Shown here in pieces: positions 22,906-37,307 of a DNA stretch of 64,000 nt (its first letter is position 1; the number at the start of each line of letters is the position of its first letter). The notes beneath the pieces were generated by a model. That model worked only from the letters and a program-made list of their open reading frames with translations, was not told where the DNA came from and made no database searches. Where the stretch lies: positions 1,571,348 through 1,635,347 of the forward strand of contig WBMQ01000009.1 of NCBI GenBank assembly GCA_016630905.1. The letters are read 5' to 3'. The DNA comes from Capillidium heterosporum (taxonomy: Eukaryota; Entomophthoromycota; Entomophthoromycetes; Entomophthorales; Capillidiaceae). A program made the translations under genes and the position numbers.

Positions 22906-23551
22906 TTAGTATTCTGTCGATACAAAGGTGGGTTTTGGGTGAGGGGTTTAAATAGGGTTGACTGCGAAAGAAGTAGGATCAGATGTTTTTGAAATTTTTG
23001 CCATAGATACCAAATTTAGATCAATTCCGCAACTCCAGTCTGCAATGACACCATTTATTGGCACGTACAAATATTAGGCTTTCGAACAATTTAGTTGGCT
23101 ATAGTATTATTCCTAACCCCATGGTTTGTCCAATAAAGATTTTAGATTATTAAAAATTAGGCACCTTTATTGGCTATATAGAAATTGGTGGCGTCCATTG
23201 ATTAATAATAGACAACCCGACATCCTATTACCATATAGCTGAGACTACTTTACTACCAATTAGCACTATAACATACATCAAAACTTCCTATTATAATCAG
23301 CTACAACAAAGTATATCTTTGGATGCTGTTTCTTGCATCCGCCTTTTCAAATACTTATCAAAGCAGCCAAAACCAAATAGTGCAAATATTTTTAGTTGAC
23401 CTAGCAAATCCAAGTCAAATTGTTGCAGCCAATAGCCATCTTCAAACTTTCAAATCCTATTTCACCAAGCTTTCCAAACTCAAAACTGATCAAACCCAAC
23501 TTTCGTATTCGTGTACCAACGCAATCTTGATTCAATCCAATTTAAAGCAGC
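22906..23551. other. Divergent region between the SLC35F-like gene and the small membrane protein
   Basis: About 645 bp. An open frame at 23323-23571 overlaps the next gene in another frame and contains no recognisable domain. It may be part of an unrecognised 5' exon or noise. Confidence 0.35.
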
Positions 23552-23881
23552 ATGACCAATCTAACCCTTAAAGACTACTTGGACCACCTAGAAACAATCT
23601 CAAAACCTCTAAAAGACCTCCTAACTGGTCCCTTAACTGATCCAATAAAAGAATACCTCACCACCAACTTTGAATTCCTAAACCAGTACAATACCTCCAA
23701 CAACAACCTACCCCTCCTAGTTGGAATACTGAGCCTGTCTGTCTTGGGTCTATTGTTTTTAGCTTTTATACAGTATTTTATTTCGCTGTTCCGAAATATA
23801 TTGAAAGCGGTTTTCCTTATAACAAGTGTTTATTTGGTAGTTACAATGTTGACTCAACCGATGGATAATTTGAAGTATTGA
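23552..23881 (+). CDS. Small membrane protein of unknown function (possible Apq12-like)
   Basis: This is an uninterrupted 109-codon frame starting MTNLTLKDYLDHLETISK. The first half is polar and helical. The second half has two hydrophobic stretches (PLLVGILSLSVLGLLFLAFI and ILKAVFLITSVYLVVTML) joined by a short basic amphipathic turn YFISLFRNILK. This two-helix hairpin with an amphipathic link resembles the layout of fungal Apq12, a nuclear-envelope partner of Brl1/Brr6. The similarity is architectural only and I could not confirm it by sequence. Confidence that it is coding is moderate, because start context and length are unremarkable but the composition is protein-like. Confidence 0.45.
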   Translation: MTNLTLKDYLDHLETISKPLKDLLTGPLTDPIKEYLTTNFEFLNQYNTSNNNLPLLVGILSLSVLGLLFLAFIQYFISLFRNILKAVFLITSVYLVVTMLTQPMDNLKY

Positions 23882-24752
23882 GTAAGATGTGTTAAGTGTT
23901 GAATATATGTAGCTAATAAAGGTATAGCGTTCTTGAAATGACATGTTTTTATTGAAATTTGAGCTTTGCTATATCTTTTCATCATCTAAAGTATAGCTTG
24001 ACTAGATTATTGCAATAGAGTGGATAAAATCTACTATAGAATGTGCTATTCTATCCTTCCTTAATGGTGAGTATAGGTTACTTTAGCAGATGAATATGCT
24101 TATTGTAGTGCACTTTAGTATACTACTATGTTGTCAAAAATTAAGGAGAATAAGTAAAATGTAAAATGGACTTGGTTCAGTAGGTCTGAAAACTAACCAA
24201 AGCAAAACCATCTATGCTTTTGCTGCCACCCATCTAAAAGTATCGTAAAGTTAAGCTACCTAAATAGTGAGTAGAAAAATAGCAAAGGCTTAAGCTAGGT
24301 GAAATATCCTATATTTTGAAAAGACAATGTAAGTAGAAGTGTAGTATCTACAACTCATCAACCTTGGAAAATATACTTTGATACCGTAGCAGCACTTGTT
24401 TTGATTTAAAATTTGGATATATTAAATCCAGCCATTGTTGGAACTTCAACACCTCTCAGGAAAATGCAAGTCCAAATTGACAAATGTAGTGTGCCACCTA
24501 ACATTTACTACTACAAAACCAAACTCAAAGCCAATTTAGACCTATTAAACTTATAGGTGGCAAGAGCATTTAAAAGACAAAGAACCCACTAACCAAGCCT
24601 TACTCTCAATATTATCTATCCTATTCATTTATCAGAAAATAGCCATTGCATCTATAAACTTTAATAAGCCCAATTCTCCACCACATGGCTACGTTAAGCC
24701 AAGTACCTAAACCGTACTCGAATGAATCCATCAACCCTCCTCTAAAATTAAT
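23882..24752. other. Convergent intergenic region before LCP5
   Basis: 870 bp, AT-rich. The plus-strand frame at 24685-24870 runs antisense through the last LCP5 exons and is rejected. Nothing else is visible. Confidence 0.4.
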
Positions 24753-26137
24753 CTACTGCTTACTCCTCAGCTTCTTCTTCTTGAGTCTATTTTTAGCCCG
24801 ATCAAATCGTGATCCAAATCCATTTTCATTGGATTCACCAAACAAGGTATCGGTCTTCCTCTCAGCTTGACGGGAATAGTTGTTCTAGAGAAAATTAATC
24901 TAAAGTGTAATTATAAAAATTTACTTCATCTACCGTATCCTTCCTCGATCGCTTGCTCTTGATGCGATCCAAAAGTCCAGTACCTTTATCTTTCATATTG
25001 GCCATGAAGCTAGCTCCTCTTAAATCATCAAGATCCTAATATTTACATACAAAAGTTAATACCCAACGTAAATTTCCCTAAAGAGTTACCAGCAGTTCAT
25101 TTCTTAAAGATCCTTTAGCCAGATCTCGCATCTTCCGCTCGTGACGTTTAGAAGTCTGCAGACGCAAAAAGTTCTCCTCTTCGTACCGAGTTCTTTCATT
25201 TAACTCGGCGTCCTCCAAATGGTTGAGAGCACCAATAACTTGATGTTCCTCTGGTTTGTCATCAGTTTCAGCCATCAACTCTTTGAGTAATCGTGATTTG
25301 GAGGCCTTCTCCTTCAAGCGCAGCTCGTCACGTTGAGCTTTAGAAGATTCTAAAGGTAGGAGTTAGTATTGAGTAGTTGGAATAGGTTTACTTGGTTTAT
25401 CATCAAAGGGCATAGGGGCGATACGTGGAGCTCTATATTTGCCATCGGTCTCTTGGGTATCTAAGAATCATGTATTAGAGAATGGGTTTATAAGCCAGTT
25501 TACGTTCTTCCTTCCTATCGGCAATAAGATTTTCCAAGTTGGGTTTAAACTGTAAGGCATCGGTTTTCACATCTGCAAAACTTAATAAAAAATTGAATAC
25601 TATATCTACTACCTATATCTACAAAAAATAAATTAGTTATCAATTGCGCTTGCAAATAAATTTACCTTTAACTTCCACTTCCTTGCCAACATTGGTTGAA
25701 GCTCTGACCAATTTATCAATTTGGTACTTCAACTTCAACTCGATAGGTTTCATCTTCTCAAGGTAGGTTCTCGTTTCTATCAATTTGAAGATAACTGGGT
25801 GGCTTTCCAACTTTTCACCTTTGAGTTTTAACAATGCGTAGAAAGCCAACATGGTCAAGTACTGTAACATTAACTCTAAGTAAAAATAAAAATTAACATT
25901 AAATTTAAACTACCAATTCAAATAAATTACCATATTTGACAGTAAAGAAACTTAAGCCTAGGTCGGTTTCGATATTCTCATGCAACTTTCTGAAATAAAA
26001 TTGTTAGTTAAGGTTGCGGTATCGAATAGCTACTTTTGAATAGTATGCTCATGCTTCAGTTTAATCTCTTTAGTTTGAGTTGATATGCTGCTGATAAGGC
26101 TCTTGTACTTTTCCAAATCTTTGTCGAGGACTTCCAT
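24753..26137 (-). CDS. LCP5: Lcp5/neuroguidin, U3 snoRNP-associated (Sas10/Utp3/C1D family)
   Basis: This nucleolar protein takes part in 18S rRNA processing with the U3 processome. The start at 26137 gives MEVLDKDLEKYKSLISSIST. The Sas10/C1D core is clear: DLGLSFFTVKY then LMLQYLTMLAFYALLKLKG, IFKLIETRTYLEKMKPIELK and LKYQIDKLVRAS. Human neuroguidin has VEIRTVLEKLRPLDQKLKYQIDKL there. Next come LQFKPNLENLI, YRAPRIAPMPFDDKP, and basic coiled segments (NERTRYEEENFLRL; SKRHERKMRDL). The C terminus is Lys/Arg rich: RAKNRLKKKKLRSKQ with the stop at 24753. About eight short introns are present. It shares a 378-bp divergent promoter region with calcineurin A. Confidence 0.88.
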
Positions 26138-26515
26138 CTTGAGGTGGTGCAAATTTTTGGTGGAGGGAGAGTTGGTTTAGCAAACTTGTTTGCCACTTTG
26201 GATCAAAGGTGCAAAAGTTTACACTCCAATATATTCCGAGAAGCCTGAGCTTAATCAAATGAAATACGACTATTGCTTTGACTTAGTTGGATACTTTACT
26301 TACCCTTAGAATGTGTCTATCAGCACACTTTCTACATAATATTTAACTGAAAACTTGAAGCTGTTGGCTGAAACTTTAATACCCCCTAAGGATGCATACT
26401 CATTGACAAAATCAAGATCCACAAGTGCAATTTTCCTACGTAATTGAAAAGGAAGGGATAATTCAGATGCAAAGATAATCACCCCAAATTCAATTTCACC
26501 TCTACTACCTCTCAA
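26138..26515. other. Divergent promoter between LCP5 and calcineurin A
   Basis: 378 bp upstream of both genes. No clear TATA or known motif recognised. Confidence 0.4.
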
Positions 26516-28670
<2,155 letters not shown>

Positions 28671-29271
28671 GGGATTTAAATTATGGGCAGGGGATAAATT
28701 CAGCTTTAGTTTTCTACCTTTGAGATATAAATGGTCTGGGTTTTTTAATATAAAGGACGCATGTATTTCTTTTCTATGGACTTGTAGCTATAGTGTTGAA
28801 CTTTTTAGTAATGCTCTAGTTTACTGTGGCGAGTCAAATTTCTCAAACTCGATTCCTTGTAGTTACATATTCTAAATATGCAAATACTATCGACGTTATA
28901 ACTTTGAATTAACGATATAGGATCCTTAATCTATTCAAATCTCTATATTTCATCAATTTCGATCATTTTGATAAGCTTCACTGATCTTTTTAAATTAATC
29001 ACATATATTCAGCTTATTCTAGTTTAATATAACTATCCCAATTGTTTACTTTTGAGCTAGAATTGCTGTTCATTTAGTTTGGGTAATAGTTTAGACTTTA
29101 AGCTGAATGTGGGAAATATACTGGCTTCTAATTTTGATTAGATCGAAGCCGATATCTTATAATAGGAACATTAAAAGGTTGAGATAGTTGTTTGTAGTAA
29201 AATATCAAATATCAAGCTAATTTTATATAAACCAGGTAGATATCCTTTATTATAGTGGCTTTTCAAGGCAT
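28671..29271. other. Convergent intergenic region after calcineurin A
   Basis: About 600 bp of AT-rich 3' flank. No ORF, RNA gene or repeat identified. Confidence 0.4.
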
Positions 29272-29769
29272 TTATCGATAAAGCTCCTTATCCATACCCT
29301 TCAAACCCAAGTCTCTATACAAGTTCTCAAACAACTGTCTCTCCCAATCCTCTTGCCCATTACTCTCACCCAACCCCATATCACAACGCATCTCTTTCTC
29401 AGATCTTGACCCATTACCCAACTCGGCACGAAAATGTAAGAGCTCCCAACAATAACTTAAAAGTACAGTGATATTGACCTTTAAAAACCTTTCCAGTTCC
29501 AAGTTGGCGTTTAACGTGTTGTTCAAAGTAAAGGAGTATAAAGGTTTGTCGGATGTCGATAGGAAGGAATGTTGCATAGACAATGTTGAATCCTGGTGCT
29601 CCAGGTACCGACATACATCGAACAAAATTGCACTCATCCTCTCGATAAATTGGACTTTCTCCTTGTTGACTAGGTCCGACTTCAATTCCACCAGCTTCTT
29701 GATGATGGGGAGTAGCCCATGCTCACTGAGCTGCGATTTGGTGGTGGTGGTATTGACCCAAAAGTTCAT
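29272..29769 (-). CDS. Hypothetical protein, 165 aa
   Basis: The ATG at 29769 gives MNFWVNTTTTKSQLSEHGLL; the frame is open further upstream but without ATG. The protein is amphipathic-helical and charged (IIKKLVELKSDLVNKEKVQF; RFLKVNITVLLSYCWELLHF), ending in an acidic then basic tail (WERQLFENLYRDLGLKGMDK). I do not recognise the family. An antisense frame of 213 codons (29468-30109) covers the same DNA. I prefer the minus strand because its composition and helical periodicity look protein-like, while the antisense frame starts at TTG and is Cys/Ser rich. Confidence 0.4.
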   Translation of the reverse strand: MNFWVNTTTTKSQLSEHGLLPIIKKLVELKSDLVNKEKVQFIERMSAILFDVCRYLEHQDSTLSMQHSFLSTSDKPLYSFTLNNTLNANLELERFLKVNITVLLSYCWELLHFRAELGNGSRSEKEMRCDMGLGESNGQEDWERQLFENLYRDLGLKGMDKELYR

Positions 29770-30922
29770 TTTGACTATACATAAAGTACGTTTACTTTTC
29801 TTATATATTGGGCAGCAATTGTTCGATTTATTCTGCGTTTCATTGGGTGGAAACTCAATATACAATTGTCCGTTGTTATACCATACTTCTATGAAACTAT
29901 TCCTAAGTTTACAATATGTAGATTTTGGGCCAAGAAACGTTAAGATAAAGGTAAATTTGCAGCTTGCAGATAGCAAAGCTATTTTTAAACTTTGTATTGA
30001 AACAGTTTATAAATATGGATTCGGTGGTAGCTGCTTTCAAACACATGCATACCCTTGTAGACAGTTGACAAAGAGGTTGAAATCGATGACAACAATAGCC
30101 ACTGTGTAGGATACAAGTCTTTGTATCGAACCATCACCACAGCACATAGAAATGCCAAAGATAACCTAAAAGGTCAACGTGGAAATCGAAAATGTAACCG
30201 TTGAATTCTAAGCTAAACCAAACTAATGAAATATGCCCCAAATTCAAGCAAAAATACGAACAACTGGCATTTTTATTAGTTGAAAGGTGTTGCAATATGC
30301 AACCGAACCTTTGAATCTATTCTAAATTCGTTTGAGGTATAGGCGCACCTGATATGGCACCCAGCAATCAGCAGATGATACCATAGCTGATCAAACAAAT
30401 GCAAATTTATCCGAAAGGAAATGTGAAATTGACACCTGGTGACTCCAGATAAGTGCTATTTGCCAGACACTGCTAAAAGCTGAGTAGGGCGATCTGGGAC
30501 CTTGTATAAACCAGCCTATGGTTTAGCTAGGCTCCAACCCCAATCCTAAACTCGATCGAGTTTATATCGATTTACCCTTTATTGTTCTAAAACACGGCGT
30601 TAGCAGCAGCATCCAATAGTTAATTTGGCTTTGGGCTTTATTAGTTATGACGAATTCAGCTGCTTGGCTAGATGTAAAGTAGGACTGCTTGGGCTTATAA
30701 ATTTTAGATTTTAGATTTGGGATTTGTGCAAAGTAAATCCGACTGCAGCCTCAACTTCTTTATGAACCCTAGTTTGAATTGTTAGCAATCCTACACCATA
30801 CCGGATTGTACATGTATATTATTAAGCGAAAACTTTTGTAGCTACGTCCAATACAGCCTTTACGAAATATCTAAACACCAACCAAATACCCGCTAACATC
30901 TGATTTACACGACCAAATTTAT
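29770..30922. other. Divergent intergenic region upstream of ATG13
   Basis: 1.15 kb. Includes the 5' part of a rejected antisense frame. From 30110 on I see no coding signal. It should include the ATG13 promoter. Confidence 0.4.
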
Positions 30923-33561
30923 ATGCACTCCCACCGTCTATCGTCTTCCTCTTTATCCGTTTCACCTCCCCCTTCGCCACAACCTCCAGCCTCAGTAATT
31001 AATAAAAGCAGTAGAGCGGATCAAATAATACAGGTAAATTGAATGTTTTGGCCCATCATTTTGACATGTAAATTTATATATGGTTTAGAGTATATACGGT
31101 AAAGCCGCACAAATTATTTTACAAAGCCGAGTTACCAACATCCCTCTACCCAAAGACAAGCTTCAACAAGATTACTTCCCTCAGACCCAACCGAGCTACA
31201 AAAAGAATCGATGGGTAACAGTTTAATTAGGCACCACCTTAATAACCCATTTAGTTCAACTTGGAGACTGATGAGATAGAAGAGTTCCGAAACGAAACAA
31301 AGTATTGGAGGAACGCCTGTACCAGTGAGGACCCAGCCCCCCCACTGATAATAGAGATCTACCTCGACACCACCGACCTACATCCAAGCCAAATAATAGT
31401 AGTTCTCGATGAGTTGAGGCACAAGCACAAGGTGGAGATCAACAAGAACGAGAGAATACCCTACCATACCGGGTTAAATGCGAGGGGGAATAGGAAAACT
31501 ATACTGTTGGAGTCTTGGAAGCTAGCACTTGGGTAATTTCCTTCACCTTCCTATTTTAAAATTTAATTTAAGCTGCCTTTCCGGTTATTTAGAACACCCA
31601 TTAAATTTGATTTGATAGTGGTTCTAAAGACTGCCCGTATGAGCTACCGACCATCTACAAGCACGGTATCGCCTTCTTCCGGGCACTTTATGCCACGATA
31701 CGCTTGCTTCCCTCCCACAAATTGTTCCGACGCCTACGCAAGTCGAAAAACGGCGGCTTGAAGATAGGGTACCGTCTTACCGTTAAAGATTCCAAGCTGG
31801 ACAGCGAAATAGGGCTAAGTAATTTCGTTGCTGAGATTTAGGACTAAGCTTTGCTAGATGCTCAATCCGTCGCCTTTGAACCAGTTCTACAGTACGGTAC
31901 GAAGTCGTTTGACTCCATAAGTACACCATTAGGGTAAGCATTGGTTATGAAACTAGCGCATTAGCTGACTTGATGTTTCCTATTTCTAAATTTAGAGTAT
32001 TTACCATGGATCTAATTTCGCGCCACAATTGTGATTTTTATGTGGAAGATGGCGAAAAGCTGTTGAGCTCCCGATTTCAAGATATCGATGCCAACCTTTA
32101 CTCTAGCCCTAACCTACATAGCGAAGTAAAACCTATATATTGACCGATATTCTGACGATAATAGATATACCGGCACAGGCGTAGCTCTTCCCACGGGAAC
32201 TACGCCACCAGCTCCTCGGAAACAGTCGACCAGGCCCTTCTCCTGCATCACCAAAGTACGAAGCTCAACGAGTACCCCACTGGCAGCCCAACCTCCTCAT
32301 CAGCCAGCCAAGAATCCAGCTCCGGTATACGAAACTCGGCCTTAGCCCCATCAGTCACCAGCTCGATCTCCCTAAACCGCCCCAACATCAGCCGAGAACC
32401 CAGTCTACGCCTCAAGAACTCACCGCAGAGCTACGACTCCAACTCCTTACCCAAGATGGTGGCTGAGCGCAACACCAGCGCCTACTCCAATTCCAAGGCA
32501 TCGCCACCCAGCCACATCTCACTAGTATCTCGACGTTCACCCAGCGTCACCATGTTTTCCCCTTTTAAATCACCGTCCCTGTCGTCTAGTCCATCCTTCC
32601 ACAACGCATCGCCACCTTCCAAGCCCAGCTCGTTCGGCAACCGTTCCTCGACCTCCATCGAGCGTGGCGTGCAGTTTTCCAACCGGCTTACTGCCTCTCC
32701 CTCCATCCGTCCCATCTCACCAGCCCCATCGAAACTGTCCTCCTCCTTTGGCCACCGGTTCGGCTCCATAACCGAAAACCACATCAGCATGGACAACTAC
32801 CAAGCCCACTCCCCTAGCTCACTGGGGCGTCGATCCCATTCCACGCGAGCTATGATCACTATAGATCGCAGTCAGGAGTCCATCACCTCCCAATCTACCA
32901 CCAACGTAAGGTATTTATACAATCCTTTGCTAACTATTTTAGTTGGACCTGAGTACTTTATACGAAAATTTGAGCACCTTCCTCAAAGAATTACCCGAGA
33001 AGATATCGGTTCCCATCAAGGATTCCAAGTACAAACCAGCGGAAAAGCATGTGATTGAGGTAAGTTTAAATACGATATTACAACTAGCTAACCATTCCAA
33101 AGTCCATGCTCACCAAGTTCGAGCAATCTTTAAACCGTCTCGAAGTAATCAACAAGGATTTCGGAAAGGTTGAAGATACCACCGATTCCAATGTCGACGA
33201 CCCATGCCCAGCTTCTCACACTGCCCCAATTTCAATCACAATTGCCCCCGCGACCCAACCAGTACCCATCCCCACTTCCCGCAAGTTCTCTATCCCCAAA
33301 ACCAGCAAGCCTACCTACAGTTCATTCACGAGTACTCAGCCCAAAACCTCTAGTTTAGGTACCAGCAACGACCCTACCTCCTACTCCTTTCCTGAGAAGT
33401 TTAGTCCTACCCCCAACCTACTTTCTAAGCAGTTGACCTTGCATCGCAATTCGATCGCTCTGTCTGAAGTTCCAAGTACCTTGGGTGAAACCACTTCCAA
33501 TCCCTCAAGTGCTCACCCTGATTCTCCAACTGAGCACCACTATGTTGGGTATTTGCAATAA
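30923..33561 (+). CDS. ATG13: Autophagy protein Atg13 (Atg1 kinase complex)
   Basis: Atg13 is the phosphoregulated adaptor of the Atg1 kinase. The HORMA domain is spread over the first exons: RADQIIQ|SIYGKAAQIILQSR, NRW|FNLETDEIEEFRNETKYWR, PPLIIEIYLDTTDL then HPSQIIVVLDEL, RKTILLESWKLALG. LPTIYKHGIAFFRALYATIR and LLPSHKLFRRLRKSKNGG come next, a strongly conserved Atg13 block. The rest is a long Ser/Pro-rich disordered region (32170-32910, SPSLSSSPSFHNASPPSKPS and similar), expected to carry phosphosites for TORC1/Atg1. LSTLYENLSTFLKELPEKI and a Thr/Ser/Pro-rich tail follow, ending HHYVGYLQ. Base composition in the Ser-rich exon is C-rich compared with neighbours because of the Ser/Pro codons. 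All joins examined keep frame. Confidence 0.9.
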
Positions 33562-34302
33562 TTAAATGATATCTATTTAGGTTAAGTTTTAATTTCTAAT
33601 TCTGCCGCCTATCCAACACGTTGAGTATTCATCTATTGTTTTCTATATATGTGAATATTAAAATCTGGATTTGATATGATTTGACTATAATATAAAGCTT
33701 TTCTATTTGTAGATTAAGATTTTGAATGTTCTCTATTTTGCTCTTTGGGCTTATCTCCCTCAGTATTAGGGTTATGGAAATGGATTTTATTTGGAGATGT
33801 AGGATATAAAACTATATCTTTGAATGGAATCAATTTTTTCAATGAATTTGATGAAGGTAAGTCTATGAGATGACTTGTTTCGTCTAGAAGTTTGGAACTT
33901 TAAAAGCTCAGGCTATATAGGCTTTGAAAATTAGATATATATAGATGCAATACATAAGTTTTATAGATATTGAGCATATATATACAATAGGCAATGCCTA
34001 AAACTACAGTACTAGCTATATATCCCAAAGCAGTAAGCAGTTTAGTACTTTGGTATTTGGATCCCCAATTGCAACTCTGCAAAGAGTGCTTTATGAATTA
34101 AGCCAATAAAATATTGCAAACTTGTATTCTGTTAGTCTATTCTCAATAGCACTTTTCCTCCTTATCCAACCATATCATCCATTTGTTCATTCTGATGGGC
34201 ACTCTACTTTGTATTCATCACTAAAATTTGATCAAGCTTATCTATTTTATTTCAACTCAACAGGACGACTTGTCAGCCAAATTCAACATTCTATACAATA
34301 CA
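33562..34302. other. Intergenic between ATG13 and the coiled-coil gene
   Basis: 740 bp. Short frames at 33900-34082 (-) and 34122-34334 (+) have no support. A pyrimidine-rich ACTCAACAG at about 34255-34263 could be an acceptor for a 5' leader intron of the next gene. Confidence 0.4.
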
Positions 34303-35288
34303 ATGTCTTTACAACCGATAGAAACTTTGACTGAAGAAAATGCTACGCTTGATAGTGGTCTTAAACCCTCCGAAAACTTTCTTTATTTGTTTCAAAATGA
34401 TATCCCTCAAGTGCAAGAAACCAGCAAATTGAAGGAAATCGAGCCTCTACAGTTCGATGAAGATTCGGTCAAGCTGTTGCTGGATAGTTCTAAGTTCCTG
34501 TAAGCTTTATATTTTTGGGTTCTCAATTGTTTATTTTTCTTTAGGAAACCAGTAGCCGATGTAGATATCGATAAGGCATTTGAAATTAAAGAACGGGAAT
34601 GGACTTTACAGTTGGAAGCTATATTGAAAAGGATATTGAAATATCGGAGTACCTTTTATGAGTTTGAGTTACAGCTTGCTGAAAACGACATCAAAGTAAG
34701 TAGTTGATATTTGTTAAATTTGGTTGGTTGATTTTTAATTTTTCAAGATATTCCATGCGATGAAGCATATCGATCACAGCTTCAGAGTGCAGATGACAAC
34801 CCAGTATTTGTTGGATACAATTGATATGCAGCTAAATCAACTTGAGTTGGAGCTGGAGGTATTGGAGAAAGCATTCCAGAGTTATAAAACGAATTTTGGA
34901 AATGTTTCAGAGCAGTATAAGGTTCAAATGAATAATTTTAAGCAAATGTATTTGGTGAATTGGAAGCTGTTTACTAACTTTACCTTCAATAGGTTTACGG
35001 TAGTATGTACCAAGATGGAAGAACTTAACCACTTTAAAGACCAGGCTCTAAAGTTGATGAATATGGGTCAAACCTATCCCAAGGTACCTTTATTTTATTT
35101 TTGAAGTTTTAAATTGGTTAATTCGGTAGGGAAAGAATACCTTTAAGGAAGAAGAGGTTTGTTATAGGCAATACTATGAGTGCTTGCAACAGCTTACCAA
35201 AGCTTTGGAGAATTGTGCTCCGATATCGGGCCAGTCACATCTAACTAAGTTTGGCTGGAAGGTTCATAACTTTGTGGAGAACACTTAG
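34303..35288 (+). CDS. Coiled-coil protein, possible Nsp1/Nup62 C-domain-like
   Basis: The ATG at 34303 gives MSLQPIETLTEENATLDSGL. After an acidic N-terminal segment, three exons form a long heptad region: EREWTLQLEAILKRILKYRS, FYEFELQLAENDIKIFHAMK, QYLLDTIDMQLNQLELELEV, LEKAFQSYKTNFGNVSEQYK. The W-x2-QLE...ENDIKI...LD.I..QLNQLE...LE order resembles the Nsp1/Nup62 coiled coil (KW..ELE...ENG.KI...LD..L..I..QQ.ELE). FG repeats, normally N-terminal in those nucleoporins, are absent. The last exon reads FKEEEVCYRQYYECLQQLTK and ends FVENT at 35288. Other coiled-coil families (kinetochore, augmin) are also possible. Function not assigned. Confidence 0.55.
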
Positions 35289-35986
35289 ATGATATTCTGG
35301 GTGAGATGTAGTAAGGTAAAATGGGTTATTTTTTATTTTTGGTAAATGGCTGAATAAAGTTGGGATGGCTTCATTATGTTGAATATAAGACTTTCTATAA
35401 TTAGAAACATTGGTAAGTATAAACGTTATAGTTGAATGTTCTCCTGTTTCAATAAGCTTCAGATATATTTAATTTAAAATTTTACTATAGCTAGTTTAGA
35501 ACTGAAAACTATATAACCGGTAATCTTCAAGGTAGTCTTGGCACTGTTATTCACAACTCTTTAACCCAGCCTAAGAATATACTTTTGTTTATATAAAATT
35601 TCATTGCTCATATTCTATCAGATCAATGTTACTTGAACGATCAGCAAAGGTACTGGTTATAGTGATAGCCACATATGTAACTAGTTGAGCTGAAAGTAAC
35701 TCTTGTGCAAGGTTCATTCCCGATATATTTATAGCTTAGATTAGGCTGCATACAAGGTAGTGTAGGTCTTGATTCAACTTGGATCAAAGCAAGGTTCTAT
35801 CAAGAATAAAGCTGGGTAGGTGTTTGTTTGTGAATGTCATAAATTTGCTGAGTTTGTCTAATAATTAGTGATGTCATTTTCTAAATCTGCACAAATCACT
35901 AAAAAGTTTTATTTTCACTCAAAGAAAACGCAAAGCAGACTGAAGCTGCCTCAGCTTTATCTTTCTAACAGGACAAGGGCAGTAGC
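35289..35986. other. Intergenic before the Lys-rich nuclear-type protein
   Basis: About 700 bp. A good acceptor-like CTTTCTAACAG at 35961-35971 just upstream of the next ATG suggests a spliced 5' leader or a missed first exon. Confidence 0.4.
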
Positions 35987-36984
35987 ATGAAAAGAAACGG
36001 TTCCAACGACAACTCCAACGACAAAAGCTTTGGCAACAACTTTGAAGCAACAGTCAATCGGTTGAAATTAGCAGCTATGGGAGTTGATCCCGACAAAGCA
36101 AATGTCGACAGTTCCAGCGACTTTGATGTGGATAGCTACGTAAAAGAGCTAATTTTGAAGGAAGCTAAGCAAAAGGCAAATATGTACACCAACTTGGGAT
36201 CGAAAGCTTACATGGATCCTCTACTTGGCTGGTAATTTTTTATGGATATATTTTTTGACTTGGTGAGGTAGGGAAGAGCGGAGGAATAAAAAAACAACCG
36301 ACAAAGGGTTTCTGAATAGGGTGGTCAGTCATACCAACAGTCATAATCGAGCTCTGTTGATGGTGAAGCAGAAACAAAGGGAATTCGAAGAAAGTAGTCG
36401 AAGGAGAGGTAGGCATGAAGATAGATACGGTGAAGAGAGTAGGTATGAAGATGGGTATAGGACATCTCGTAAAATGGATGGTAGAGACGATAAAAGCTAT
36501 AAAGATGATAGGTACGTTTATTTAAATTCCAATAGCTAAACATATACTTAGCGATGAAAGAGATTCACTATCCTCTCAACCTTCACCGAGTAAACCCCAT
36601 AAATCTATTTCCCCAACAAGCCCAACCTCAACTAACCCAGCCATTAAAGTAAAAGGTCGCGGTAAAGTTTCCAGTTCCAACATGGACAAGTACTTTAAAG
36701 AAGACTACGATCCCACCAAAGATGTCGAGTCTCAATCTACCTCTACAGTCAAAAGTTCGAAACAAGATCTTTATCCATTAATTTTCGATCCTACTACCGC
36801 AGAATTAGAAGTTAAATCGAGTGAGTGTCATGCAACATACCATTCCAACCGATCAAAGAAAAGTAAGAAACACAAAAAGAAGCATAGGAAAGAGAAGAAG
36901 GAAAGGGAAGATGAAGGTGAAGCTGAACCCAAAGCAAAGGTTAGAGAGTGGGATCTCCATAAAGTTGGGTCCGATTGGGATTAA
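35987..36984 (+). CDS. Lys/Arg-rich, probably nuclear protein of unknown function
   Basis: The ATG at 35987 gives MKRNGSNDNSNDKSFGNNFE. Exon 1 continues with SYVKELILKEAKQKANMYTN and AYMDPLLGW. The next exon has KGFLNRVVSHTNSHNRALLM then KQKQREFEESSRRRGRHEDR. The FL.RVV.HT..HN pattern recalls the N-terminal motif of metazoan NKAPD1 (VLLRNVIRHTDAHN), but this is a weak visual match. The C-terminal exon is Ser-rich, then strongly basic (KKSKKHKKKHRKEKKERED) and ends KVREWDLHKVGSDWD. Introns at about 36232-36271 and 36510-36551 restore frame. Composition suggests a nucleolar or splicing-associated protein; this is inference only. Confidence 0.65.
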
Positions 36985-37307
36985 AGGCTAGCGATTTTTA
37001 CTAAAGCAATCTACTTTCATATTTAACCATCGATTTTATTGTTTACCCAAGTAGTGTTGACCAGCTAATATATAAGCCCAACTAAAAGTATGTGTATTTA
37101 AAAGTATTCTTTGCATTGTACTATGAGATATGAATATCAAATTTTATAAACACACTATGATAATAAATGAAGATTGAAGGAAGCTTTTCGAAAATTTGAA
37201 TTTGCTCACCTATTTAAAAATCAAACCATCAAAGCTTTATCCCAAAGCCAACCAGTATACAAACCAAAGTCAAATGCACTATTCAAAACTTTATAAATTC
37301 AGTAACT
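36985..37307. other. Convergent intergenic region before nitrilase
   Basis: About 320 bp between two gene ends, AT-rich, no feature seen. Confidence 0.4.

Noticed and set aside
24685-24870. Plus-strand 61-codon frame with a hydrophobic stretch
   Set aside because: Antisense to the last exons of LCP5, which match neuroguidin.
29468-30109. 213-codon plus-strand frame
   Set aside because: Starts at TTG, lies antisense to a more protein-like minus-strand frame, and has no motif.
34122-34334. Plus-strand frame with a hydrophobic start
   Set aside because: Begins at TTG and overlaps the 5' end of the coiled-coil gene in another frame.
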